A stretch of 6,191 nucleotides of DNA from Streptosporangiaceae bacterium (lineage in GTDB: Bacteria > Actinomycetota > Actinomycetes > Streptosporangiales > Streptosporangiaceae), in the NCBI GenBank assembly GCA_030039095.1, contig JASHQP010000134.1, positions 1 through 6,191 of the forward strand, in the 5' to 3' direction. Positions 1 through 5,902 of the stretch are shown here, one piece after another; position 1 is the stretch's first letter, and each line of letters starts with the position of its first letter. The position numbers were made by a program, and so were the translations under genes. Below the pieces are notes generated by a model, which did not search any database, had not been told where the DNA came from, and was given only the letters and a program-made list of their open reading frames with translations.

Positions 1-885
1 GCCGCTGCCGGCGGCTCCTCGGCCCCGCGGTCCCTTGCCGCGCCCGCGGGTGACAGGCCGGCCGGCTTCTGGTACGGGTCCGACAGCCGCCAGGTCACGA
101 TCACCGGGTCCGCGCCGTATTCGGAACCGGTGACCGGCGGCGCCTACGGCGGCTACATCGGGATGACCGGCAACTGGGCGAACCTCACCAACTGCCACAA
201 GATCATCGTCTGGTCCGCAGCCAACAGCGCGCAGGCCAACGCCAACCACGCCAGAGGGCTGGGCGTCGGCACCGGCGTGTACTACTTCATGGGCGGCCCC
301 GGGGTCGACCCGCACTACAACGGCACCGCCACCGAGGCCTCGGCCTGGGGTGCGGAGCAGGCCGGCCGGGCGCTCGCGGACGCCGCGAAGCTGCACGTAA
401 CGTACCCGGTGATCTGGATGGACATCGAGTTGCCCGGCGGGCCGTCCGACTACACCCCGGCGCCGGACAACGGCTGGAACTCGGTGTACACCGCTCCGTG
501 CAGCAGCGTGGTGAAGTCCGGCTTCGTCGCCACGGCCCTCGACCGCGCCGACCTGAACGGGTTCGCGAACTACGTGTCGAACCACTCCGCGTACAAGGTC
601 GGTGTGTACTCGGCCCCGAGCATCTGGTCCTCGATCTTCGGCACCGGGTCCGACGCGTCGATCCCCAACACGTACGAGTGGACCTACGAGTCCTTCACCA
701 GCAGCCTGGCCAATCCGCCCCACAGCTGGTGCCTGACCGGCAGCGCGTCGTCGACCTGCGCGCGCTTCTTCGGCGGCGTCACCAGCGGCAGCAAGTACGC
801 GCTGATGTGGCAGTGGTCGGGCGGCGGCGGCAGCGACAACGGCGTCGGCGACTTCGACCAGATCGACGGCAGCCGCACGCCTTAA
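1..885 (+). CDS. Secreted GH25/DUF1906-like glycoside hydrolase-like protein, 5'-partial
   Basis: The frame is open from the first base to a TAA at 883-885, so the true start and most of any signal peptide lie upstream. The first visible residues are Ala/Gly/Pro/Ser-rich, like the end of a signal peptide or a linker. The domain begins near the GFWYGSD stretch (about 64-84). It then shows features of a lysozyme-type TIM barrel: a strand ending GVYYF (274-288), an Ala-rich helix, a YPVIWMDIE strand with a D-x-E pair (D at 421-423, E at 427-429), GVYSAPSIW (601-627), and a final WQWSGG...DFDQID stretch (about 811-867). In GH25 lysozymes the D-x-E acidic pair is catalytic, so peptidoglycan or another extracellular polysaccharide is a plausible substrate. 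That is inference. Four cysteines suggest an exported, disulfide-bonded protein. DUF1906 (Rv2525c-like) is the main alternative family. Fold-class confidence is fair; substrate is unknown. Confidence 0.72.
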   Translation, partial: AAAGGSSAPRSLAAPAGDRPAGFWYGSDSRQVTITGSAPYSEPVTGGAYGGYIGMTGNWANLTNCHKIIVWSAANSAQANANHARGLGVGTGVYYFMGGPGVDPHYNGTATEASAWGAEQAGRALADAAKLHVTYPVIWMDIELPGGPSDYTPAPDNGWNSVYTAPCSSVVKSGFVATALDRADLNGFANYVSNHSAYKVGVYSAPSIWSSIFGTGSDASIPNTYEWTYESFTSSLANPPHSWCLTGSASSTCARFFGGVTSGSKYALMWQWSGGGGSDNGVGDFDQIDGSRTP

Positions 886-941
886 CAGGGCCGATGGCTG
901 GCAGAAATTCACAGGCGTTTCCTACCAGTTCTCAATTGCTA

Positions 942-950
942 TGGTATAAC
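942..950 (+). promoter_or_regulatory. Extended -10 promoter for the secreted-protein gene
   Basis: The sequence TGGTATAAC reads as an extended -10 element (TGn followed by TATAAC), close to the TATAAT consensus, in an unusually A/T-rich patch for this genome. No convincing -35 hexamer sits 16-18 bases upstream, as is common for extended -10 promoters. The predicted start of transcription is near 956-958, which would place the RNA 5' end just before the folded leader at 966-1041. Predicted by eye only. Confidence 0.5.
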
Positions 951-955
951 GGCGT

Positions 956-967
956 GGTTACGTGACC
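956..967. promoter_or_regulatory. Operator-like palindrome at the predicted transcription start
   Basis: GGTTACGTGACC is a 12-bp inverted repeat (GGTnACGTnACC) with one mismatched pair of positions. It begins about 6 bases after the -10 element, where a bound repressor would block initiation. The regulator is unknown and no regulator gene is present in the window. The last two bases also join the stem of the leader RNA, so the site could be chance or dual-purpose. Confidence 0.35.
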
Positions 968-1041
968 CTGGATAGGGGTATCTGTAACCTCCGGAAATAC
1001 CAGCACGCTCGCACGGGGAATGGCGTGCTACCTATCCGGGG
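966..1041 (+). promoter_or_regulatory. Candidate structured leader RNA: three-way junction sequestering the RBS
   Basis: Three helices nest almost without gaps. P1 pairs 966-976 (CCCTGGATAGG) with 1031-1041 (CCTATCCGGGG): 11 bp, one G-U. P2 pairs 977-981 (GGTAT) with 997-1001 (ATACC). P3 pairs 1002-1008 (AGCACGC) with 1023-1029 (GCGTGCT), extendable by a U-G pair. Only A1030 is left unpaired at the junction. The 3' strand of P1 contains most of the GGGGG Shine-Dalgarno, so the folded form should hinder translation of the gene starting at 1050. Loop 2 carries CCTCC (988-992), which could pair with GGGG in loop 3 (1015-1018) or, alternatively, with the Shine-Dalgarno. The placement between a predicted start site and the RBS fits a riboswitch or another translational control element. 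I do not recognise it as a known class. Confidence 0.5.
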
Positions 1042-1042
1042 G
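1038..1042 (+). promoter_or_regulatory. Shine-Dalgarno deciding the start at 1050
   Basis: GGGGG lies 7 bases before the ATG at 1050, a normal spacing. An in-frame ATG at 1020 has GGGG only one base away and lies inside the leader structure, so 1050 is preferred. A basic N-terminus and signal peptide also begin at 1050. Confidence 0.6.
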
Positions 1043-1049
1043 CATTCAG

Positions 1050-2513
1050 ATGCGATTCTCACGCTCGCGGCGCGCCACGAGATGCGCCGCCGTGGCGGCA
1101 ACGGCTGCGCTGGCAGTTTCGCTGGCGTACCCGGCCGCTGCGGCCGCAGGTGCTGGTCTGGGCGATATCATGACCGCGGCGACGAGTTCCGCGGCCATCG
1201 CGTCGCCGGGCTGCGCCTGGCCGGTCGAGAGTACCGCCTCCACCGCCAATGTCGCAGCGCCGGACCCGTTCGCCGCCTACTGGCTCACCCCGTTTTCCAC
1301 GAACAGTAGCGAATCTATAACGGTCAGCGGCCCGTTTCCGACGAGCAGGTTCATGTCCTTCGCCGTGTACAACGACTCTTTTCAGCTGTTCACCAATACC
1401 GTCAATGGGAAAAAGGTTTCTTCGCACCTCTCTGGCTATCAGATAGTGCCGAATCAGGGCACAGGTAACCCGTGGCGCTCCGGCCATGTGCGTAAGGGAC
1501 AGCAGTTCACCGTGCGCCTGAAGCCGACCGTCACGGCCGCGCAGCAGCGCTCCGAGAACGCGATCCCGACGATCGACCAGCAGGCCCCGGCCGGCACGTC
1601 CGGGCCGTCGGGAGTCGGCTACCTGGTCTTCCGGGCCTACGTTCCGGCCGGGGGCGCCGCCGCCGTGCAGCTTCCGTCGGTCACGGTGACCGAGGGCGGG
1701 CGGAGCACGACCCTGGCGCGCTGCAGCGCCGGGAACGGAACCACGTCAGAGGCCGTGTCCGACCAGCACATCACGTCCGCGAACACGCTTGCGGTGCTGA
1801 GAAGCCTGCGCGACGACGGCGTGGCAATGTCGTGCTCTTCCAGCTGCACCGACCCAGAGCTTCAGTACTTCGGCCCGTCGGCCGACTCAGAGGCCGGGCT
1901 CTTTCCGGACCCGGCCGACGGGTACATCGAGATGCGGTTCACGCCCAGGCCCGGGTACGTGGTCGTTACCCACGGCATGGCCCCGACGAGCCCGGTGTCG
2001 GCGGGCCACGGGTCACCCGGAGACACGATCGGCGCCCACCCCGTCGCGTGGGTGAAGCCGAAGTACCAGGTCCTGTCCTGGTCGATCGCCAACTACGTCG
2101 CCACAAAGCCTTATCCGGTCACCGAAGCCAGCCAGGGCACGAGCGTGGAGTTCGGCGGGACCCCGGACTATCTGACGACGCTGCAGAACGGCTACTACAC
2201 GGTGGTGTCCTCGCCTGCCACGGACAAGCCGTCGGCAAAGTCACTGAAGGCCAACGGCGCGACCTGGATTCCGACGTCAGCGGTCTACTCCACCACGCCC
2301 GAGTTCCAGCTGCTGCGGAACGTGCTGCCGCAGCAGTCGACGTACGCGGAGGGATTCGGCTTCATCAAGCCGCCGGCCAACCCGTCCGACATCATCTCGT
2401 CCGCCAAGGTCGAGAAGCAGATGGGCGCGTACTATCCGCAGACCGCACAGTGCCCGATCGCCACGTTCGAGGCCGGTGGCTGGACGGCCTGCCTGGCGGC
2501 CAGCAAGGCTTAG
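1050..2513 (+). CDS. Conserved secreted protein of unknown function
   Basis: This is a 487-residue protein. Residues 1-35 are a clear signal peptide: arginine-rich start (MRFSRSRR), an Ala/Val/Leu core, then an Ala-rich cleavage region ending near residue 32-36. The mature part has six cysteines (C55, C225, C262, C266, C468, C481), allowing up to three disulfides. Recognisable blocks are DPFAAYWLTPF (72-82), SRFMSFAVYND (99-109), a DYQI/NPW-like block (130-142), YLVFRAYVPA (191-200), a PGYVVVTHGMAPTSP block (301-315), LSWSIANYV (342-350), and a C-terminal LLRNVLPQ...MGAYYP segment (421-463). This order resembles an uncharacterised family of exported actinobacterial and proteobacterial proteins I recall only as hypothetical, so no function is proposed. 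Translation is probably controlled by the folded leader just upstream. The first third uses several A/T-rich codons, including two ATA, unlike the rest. It converges on xylA. Confidence 0.85.
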   Translation: MRFSRSRRATRCAAVAATAALAVSLAYPAAAAAGAGLGDIMTAATSSAAIASPGCAWPVESTASTANVAAPDPFAAYWLTPFSTNSSESITVSGPFPTSRFMSFAVYNDSFQLFTNTVNGKKVSSHLSGYQIVPNQGTGNPWRSGHVRKGQQFTVRLKPTVTAAQQRSENAIPTIDQQAPAGTSGPSGVGYLVFRAYVPAGGAAAVQLPSVTVTEGGRSTTLARCSAGNGTTSEAVSDQHITSANTLAVLRSLRDDGVAMSCSSSCTDPELQYFGPSADSEAGLFPDPADGYIEMRFTPRPGYVVVTHGMAPTSPVSAGHGSPGDTIGAHPVAWVKPKYQVLSWSIANYVATKPYPVTEASQGTSVEFGGTPDYLTTLQNGYYTVVSSPATDKPSAKSLKANGATWIPTSAVYSTTPEFQLLRNVLPQQSTYAEGFGFIKPPANPSDIISSAKVEKQMGAYYPQTAQCPIATFEAGGWTACLAASKA

Positions 2514-2589
2514 CGGAGCCGGCCGTCCACCCAGCGCCCAGCCACGCTCACCGGAGCCGGCCATCCACCCAACGGCCACCCGCGCTCAG
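2514..2589. repeat. Imperfect 38-bp tandem duplication between converging genes
   Basis: Two adjacent 38-bp units, 2514-2551 and 2552-2589, match at 32 of 38 positions by hand alignment. Both begin CGGAGCCGGCC and end CGCTCA plus one base. The pair fills the gap from just after the secreted-protein stop to the xylA stop codon (2586-2588), so the xylA end lies inside the second copy. No hairpin followed by a T-run is visible, so a standard intrinsic terminator is not supported on either strand. Confidence 0.75.
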
Positions 2590-3749
2590 CGGACGCCGTA
2601 GAGATACTCGAGGGCGAGCTGGTCCAGGCGCTCGAAGTTCATGCCGCGATCCGCGAGCGACTCGATGTCCGGGGTGAAGCCGCGGATGTCGCGCCAGGTC
2701 TCTCCGCCGCCGAGCGTGGGCAGTGACAGGTCGGGCACTCGGGCGGCCGCCAGGGCATCCGTTACCTCCGGGTCGGAACGGAACGCCCGCACCTTCTCGC
2801 GCAGGATGAGGTAATTGCGCATGCAGGCGGCGGCCGACGCCCAGACCCCGTCGTCGTCCTCGGTCCGCGGCGGCTTGTAGTCGAAGTGCACCGGCCCGTC
2901 GTACCCGCCGGCCTCGAGCGCATCGACCACCCAGAACGCTCCGCGGGCGTTGCCGGCCCCGAACCGCAGGTCCTGGTCATAGCGGGGCCCGTGCTGGCCG
3001 TTCAGGTCGATGTGGAACAGCTTGCCGTGCCACAGGGCCTGGGTGATCGCGTGGGCGTAGTTGAGCCCGGACATCTCCTCGTGCCCGACCTCCGGGTTGA
3101 GACCGACCAGTTCGGGGTGCTCGAGCTCGTTGATGAACGCCAGCGCGTGCCCGGCCGTGGGCAGCAGGATATCGCCCCGCGGCTCGTTGGGCTTCGGCTC
3201 GATCGCGAACCGGAGGTGGTACCCCTGATCGATCACGTAGGCGCTCAGGGTGTCGAACGCCTCCTTGAGCCGGTCCAGTGCCGCCCGGACGTCCTTGGAG
3301 GCGCCGGACTCCGCGCCGTCGCGGCCGCCCCAGCAGACGTAGACCCTGGCGCCGAGCTGCTCCGCGAGGTCGAGGTTGCGCATCACCTTGGCCAGCGCGA
3401 ACCGGCGCACGTCCCGGTCGTTGGCGGTGAACCCGCCCTCCTTGAAGATCGGGTGCCCGAACAGGTTCGTGGTCGCGGTGGTCACCACCAGGCCGGTCTC
3501 GTCGAGCGCCTTGCTGAACGCGGCGATCCGCTCCGCCCGCTCCTCGTCGGTGTCGTCGAACCCGAACACGTCGTTGTCGTGGAAGTTCACCCCGTACGCG
3601 CCGATCTCGGCGAGCTTGCGCACGGCACGCTCGGCGGGCATCGGCGGCCGGACCGCTGAACCGAAGACGTCCACGCCCTGCCAGCCAACGGTCCAGATCC
3701 CGAACGAGAAGTGGTCGGTGGGTGTTGGTGCGTACTTGTCTGTGCTCAC
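2586..3749 (-). CDS. xylA: Xylose isomerase
   Basis: Cytoplasmic TIM-barrel enzyme converting D-xylose to D-xylulose (and glucose to fructose in vitro), the first step of the isomerase route of xylose use. The 387-residue length equals that of Streptomyces enzymes, and similarity is visible end to end. Active-site residues known from the Streptomyces enzyme are present, shifted by three: W19, H57 and D60 (FHDND), F97 (TTNLF), W140, E184 and K186 (IEPKPNEP), E220 and H223 (NPEVGHE), D248 (HIDLNGQ), D258 and D260 (YDQDLRFG), D290 and K292. These cover substrate binding, ring opening and both divalent-metal sites, so the enzyme should be active. The start is GTG at 3749, overlapping the xylB stop by four bases (GTGA), with AAAGGA seven bases upstream inside xylB. 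It is therefore the second gene of an xylB-xylA transcript and probably translationally coupled. Confidence 0.97.
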   Translation of the reverse strand: MSTDKYAPTPTDHFSFGIWTVGWQGVDVFGSAVRPPMPAERAVRKLAEIGAYGVNFHDNDVFGFDDTDEERAERIAAFSKALDETGLVVTTATTNLFGHPIFKEGGFTANDRDVRRFALAKVMRNLDLAEQLGARVYVCWGGRDGAESGASKDVRAALDRLKEAFDTLSAYVIDQGYHLRFAIEPKPNEPRGDILLPTAGHALAFINELEHPELVGLNPEVGHEEMSGLNYAHAITQALWHGKLFHIDLNGQHGPRYDQDLRFGAGNARGAFWVVDALEAGGYDGPVHFDYKPPRTEDDDGVWASAAACMRNYLILREKVRAFRSDPEVTDALAAARVPDLSLPTLGGGETWRDIRGFTPDIESLADRGMNFERLDQLALEYLYGVR

Positions 3750-5209
3750 GAGCCGGTCCTTTCGTCCCAGGTGACGGTGTCATCGCGGAGCGCGGCGTGA
3801 CGCTCGCGGATCTGCGGCTGCTCCGCGCCGGTGTAGGTTTTCTCCGGCCGCGGCGGCCACGGTGGCGGCTCCGGGGTCCCGGCCAGCGCCCACGCGGCCT
3901 GGCGGGCCGCGCCGAGGGCGACGTACTCCGCGGCCTCGGGCACGATGACCGGCGAGAAAAAGATCCCCGGTGCGGCCTCGCGGACGGCGGGTGATTTCGC
4001 GCCCCCGCCGCTCAGCAGCACCTGCCCCGAAGCCCGCTCGGTCCCGCAGGCCGTAGCGATCAGGTCGGCCGCGTCGGCCAGCGAGGCGAGCAGCGCCTCG
4101 ACCGCGGCCCGCGCCAGGTTTTCCCTGGTCGCGTTCTGGGTGGTCAGCCCGCGCAGCACCCCGTTGGCGTTCGGCCGGTCCGGGGTCCGCTCGCCGTCGA
4201 GGTAGGGCAGCAGCGTGATCCCGCCCGCGCCGGGCTCGGCGGCCAGCGCCAGGGCGTCGAGCCCGGCGAGGTCGGTGCCGAGCAGCGACGCGGTAGCGGA
4301 CAGCACCAGGCCCGCGTTGATCGTGCACACCAGCGGCAGGAACCGCCCCGTGGCGTCGGCGAACCCGGCCACCGCGCCGGACGGGTCGTCCGCCGGCACC
4401 TCGCTGACCGCGAACGCCGTGCCCGACGTGCCGATGGACACGGCGACGTCCCCGGCCCGCAGGCCCAGCCCGAGCGCAGCCCCCATGTTGTCCCCGGTTC
4501 CGGCGGACACCGCGGCACCCCAGCCGGTCTGCCCGACGGCCTCGCCGGGCGCCGCCACCCGGGGCAGCGTGACCGCGTGCCCGGCGGCCGCAGCAGCCAG
4601 GTCCGGCAGCCAGGCCCCCGACGCGGGCGAGAAATAGCCGGTGCCCGATGCGTCGCCGCGGTCGGTCACCGGCTCTGCTCCTGCCCCCAGCCGCCCCGCG
4701 CCACCGCCCAGCAGCCGCCAGGTCAGCCAGTCGTGCGGCAGCAGCACTGCCGAGACGCGCTTCGCGTTGGCCGACTCGTGCTCGGCCAGCCAGCGCAGCT
4801 TGGTCACCGTGAACGAGGCCGTCGGGACGCTGCCGGTATTCGACGCCCACCACCCCGGCCCGCCGAACTCGCCAACGAGGTCGGCGGCCGCGCCTGCCGA
4901 CCGCAGGTCGTTCCACAGCAGCGCGGGCCGGATCACCGCGCCGTCCTGGTCCAGGGCAACCATCCCATGCTGCTGCCCGGCCACGCCCACGGCTGCTGCC
5001 CGTTCCAGGAGGCCATCACCGGCCTGCTGCAACGCAGACCACCACGCCTCGGGGTCGGCCTCGGTCCCGGACGGGTGCGGCGCGGTACCCTGCCCGACCA
5101 CGGTGCCGTCGTCCGCGTCACAGAGCACGACCTTGCAGGACTGGGTCGACGAGTCTATGCCAGCGACTAGGCGAGATCCGTGCGTTCGGCTCATGACCTC
5201 GACTTTCAT
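3746..5209 (-). CDS. xylB: Xylulokinase
   Basis: FGGY-family sugar kinase that phosphorylates D-xylulose with ATP to D-xylulose 5-phosphate, feeding the pentose phosphate pathway. With the start at 5209 it has 487 residues, normal for the family. Visible motifs: an N-terminal phosphate-binding strand [15 protein letters not shown] (79-83) and WND (99-101) for sugar binding, [11 protein letters not shown] with the expected catalytic Asp at 240, GTSGT (260-264), DGERTP (338-343), and the C-terminal ATP-site SGGGAKSP (about 400-407). The ATG at 5209 is chosen because GGGAGAG lies 10 bases upstream. Alternatives are ATG at 5194 (GAGG only two bases away, but closer to usual family N-termini) and GTG at 5245. 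It is the first gene of the operon, and its last codons form the xylA RBS. Confidence 0.95.
   Translation of the reverse strand: MKVEVMSRTHGSRLVAGIDSSTQSCKVVLCDADDGTVVGQGTAPHPSGTEADPEAWWSALQQAGDGLLERAAAVGVAGQQHGMVALDQDGAVIRPALLWNDLRSAGAAADLVGEFGGPGWWASNTGSVPTASFTVTKLRWLAEHESANAKRVSAVLLPHDWLTWRLLGGGAGRLGAGAEPVTDRGDASGTGYFSPASGAWLPDLAAAAAGHAVTLPRVAAPGEAVGQTGWGAAVSAGTGDNMGAALGLGLRAGDVAVSIGTSGTAFAVSEVPADDPSGAVAGFADATGRFLPLVCTINAGLVLSATASLLGTDLAGLDALALAAEPGAGGITLLPYLDGERTPDRPNANGVLRGLTTQNATRENLARAAVEALLASLADAADLIATACGTERASGQVLLSGGGAKSPAVREAAPGIFFSPVIVPEAAEYVALGAARQAAWALAGTPEPPPWPPRPEKTYTGAEQPQIRERHAALRDDTVTWDERTGS
3757..3762 (-). promoter_or_regulatory. xylA ribosome binding site inside xylB
   Basis: On the minus strand AAAGGA precedes the xylA GTG start by seven bases. 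It supports the unusual GTG start and the 4-base overlap with the xylB TGA stop, an arrangement expected to couple translation of the two enzymes. Confidence 0.7.
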
Positions 5210-5219
5210 GGCGATCAGG

Positions 5220-5226
5220 CTCTCCC
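5220..5226 (-). promoter_or_regulatory. Probable xylB ribosome binding site
   Basis: On the minus strand GGGAGAG lies 10 bases before the ATG at 5209. Spacing is slightly long but better than that of the other two candidate starts, so it decides the annotated xylB start. Confidence 0.5.
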
Positions 5227-5290
5227 GTGAGCCGGACGAGTCCACCTCACCAGAGCGTCAGCAGGTACAAACCGAGGCTACTGCGACGTT

Positions 5291-5319
5291 CATGATTGGG
5301 ACATTGCCCAGTGGTCATG
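5291..5319. promoter_or_regulatory. Nested inverted repeat upstream of xylB, possible operator
   Basis: An inner dyad TGGGACATTGCCCA (5297-5310, TGGG-N6-CCCA) sits inside an outer dyad CATGA (5291-5295) and TCATG (5315-5319). It lies about 82-110 bases before the xylB start, a plausible operator position in the 195-base gap between hicA and xylB. The inner dyad has the TGGG...CCCA edges of actinobacterial LacI-type sites such as the CebR box, though the centre differs. Which regulator binds is unknown. A hairpin in the RNA is an alternative, but there is no T-run to make it a terminator. Confidence 0.35.
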
Positions 5320-5349
5320 GACGCGGGTGTCTCCGGGGCAATCGACGGG

Positions 5350-5363
5350 CACGACCTGTCGTG
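5350..5363. promoter_or_regulatory. Second inverted repeat in the hicA-xylB gap
   Basis: CACGAC-CT-GTCGTG is a perfect 6-bp dyad, 41 bases beyond the hicA stop and about 140 bases upstream of xylB. It could be a regulator site for xylBA or a hairpin ending the hicBA transcript; no T-run follows. No strong -10/-35 pair for xylB could be picked in this gap by eye. The rest of 5210-5404 holds no gene I can support. Confidence 0.3.
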
Positions 5364-5404
5364 GAATGGTTTTGCCCTCGCACGGCAGGGCCCGCCACGC
5401 CGAC

Positions 5405-5632
5405 TCAGAGCAGACCCCTCAGCTGATCGGCGGTCATGCCAGCCTGGCGCAGGATGGACGCCAGTGTTCCTGGGCGCACCTCGTCATGGAGTGGCACGAT
5501 CACGATGCGCGGCGGCGATACCTGACGTAATTTGCAGTGGCTGCCACGCGTGCTCACGATCTCGAAACCGGCTTTCTCCAATGCGCGGACAACCCGCTTG
5601 CCCGGTACAACAGGAAGCTGACGAGGACTCAT
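5405..5632 (-). CDS. hicA: HicA-family mRNA interferase toxin
   Basis: A 75-residue basic protein of the HicA (YcfA-like) dsRBD-fold family, toxins of type II toxin-antitoxin modules that cleave RNA when free of HicB. The family pattern is clear: a start PVVPGKRVVRALEKAGFE (7-24), the catalytic-histidine motif RGSH with H32, the strand IVIVPLHDE (43-51), then RPGTLASILRQAGM (53-66). Length is typical for HicA and the key histidine is kept, so it looks intact. Its ATG overlaps the hicB stop by four bases (ATGA). No good Shine-Dalgarno precedes it, so translation probably depends on coupling to hicB. The order is antitoxin first, toxin second. Confidence 0.9.
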   Translation of the reverse strand: MSPRQLPVVPGKRVVRALEKAGFEIVSTRGSHCKLRQVSPPRIVIVPLHDEVRPGTLASILRQAGMTADQLRGLL

Positions 5633-5847
5633 GCCGAGAGGCGGACCTCGATCGGCGCAACGATGGGCTCTGGAAGTGCCTCGGGAGCGGGCTCGTCCTC
5701 GAAGTAGAGCTCGAGCGCTTCCCGGAGGTTGGACAGCGCCTCCTCGATGGTCCGCCCTTGGCTTGCCACCTCAACCTCGACGCAGCGAGCCACGAACCAC
5801 TCACCGTCAGGTACGACGGTCGCAGTCAGCCTGAGAACCTGGCTCAT
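5629..5847 (-). CDS. hicB: HicB-family antitoxin (short form)
   Basis: A 72-residue acidic protein with the HicB N-terminal domain: a strand LRLTATVVPDGEWFVARC (5-22), VEVEVASQG (23-31), and TIEEALSNLREALELYFED (33-51), the standard turn-helix of the family. It should bind and neutralise HicA. There is no room for the C-terminal DNA-binding (HTH or ribbon-helix-helix) domain of longer HicB proteins, so autoregulation through this protein alone is doubtful. The ATG at 5847 lacks a purine-rich Shine-Dalgarno. A TAGCCT 6 bases before the ATG could act as a -10 giving a leaderless transcript, but no matching -35 is seen. It is followed directly by hicA. Confidence 0.88.
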   Translation of the reverse strand: MSQVLRLTATVVPDGEWFVARCVEVEVASQGRTIEEALSNLREALELYFEDEPAPEALPEPIVAPIEVRLSA

Positions 5848-5874
5848 GATCTAAGGCTACTCGGGTGGCAGAGA

Positions 5875-5902
5875 GGCGGCGGCACGTTAATTGCACGCCG
5901 CC
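5875..5902. promoter_or_regulatory. Stem-loop at the GNAT-hicB boundary
   Basis: GGCGGCG (5875-5881) and CGCCGCC (5896-5902) form a 7-bp GC stem around a 14-base A/T-richer loop that contains the GNAT stop codon. It lies about 28 bases upstream of hicB. It could end GNAT transcription, although no T-run follows, or mark a recombination boundary. The loop region also carries GCACG twice in direct orientation around TTAATT. Confidence 0.35.

Noticed and set aside
898..928. CTGGCAG / CTACCAG imperfect hairpin after the GH25-like gene as a terminator
   Set aside because: Seven-base stem with one mismatch, a 17-base loop and no solid T-run; too weak to call.
1020..1049. In-frame ATG at 1020 as the start of the secreted protein
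   Set aside because: GGGG is only one base upstream, the codon lies in loop 3 of the leader fold, and it would put ten extra residues before a normal basic signal-peptide start at 1050.
1832..2677. Plus-strand frame overlapping the end of the secreted-protein gene and xylA
   Set aside because: Arg/Pro-rich shifted-frame shadow that runs across the intergenic repeat; no recognisable domain.
2886..3659. Long plus-strand open frame opposite xylA
   Set aside because: It is antisense to an unmistakable xylose isomerase; its sequence is low-complexity and typical of high-GC antisense frames.
3780..4916. Long minus-strand frame within xylB
   Set aside because: It is Arg/Gly/Ala-rich in a shifted frame, while the xylulokinase frame carries all FGGY motifs.
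5381..5398. GGCAGGGCCCGCC near-palindrome just after hicA as a terminator
   Set aside because: Arms meet with no loop and an extra base; this is common in GC-rich DNA and no T-run follows.
4641..5426. Plus-strand open frame crossing xylB and its upstream region
   Set aside because: Antisense to xylB, Ser/Pro/Ala-rich with no domain, and no RBS of note.
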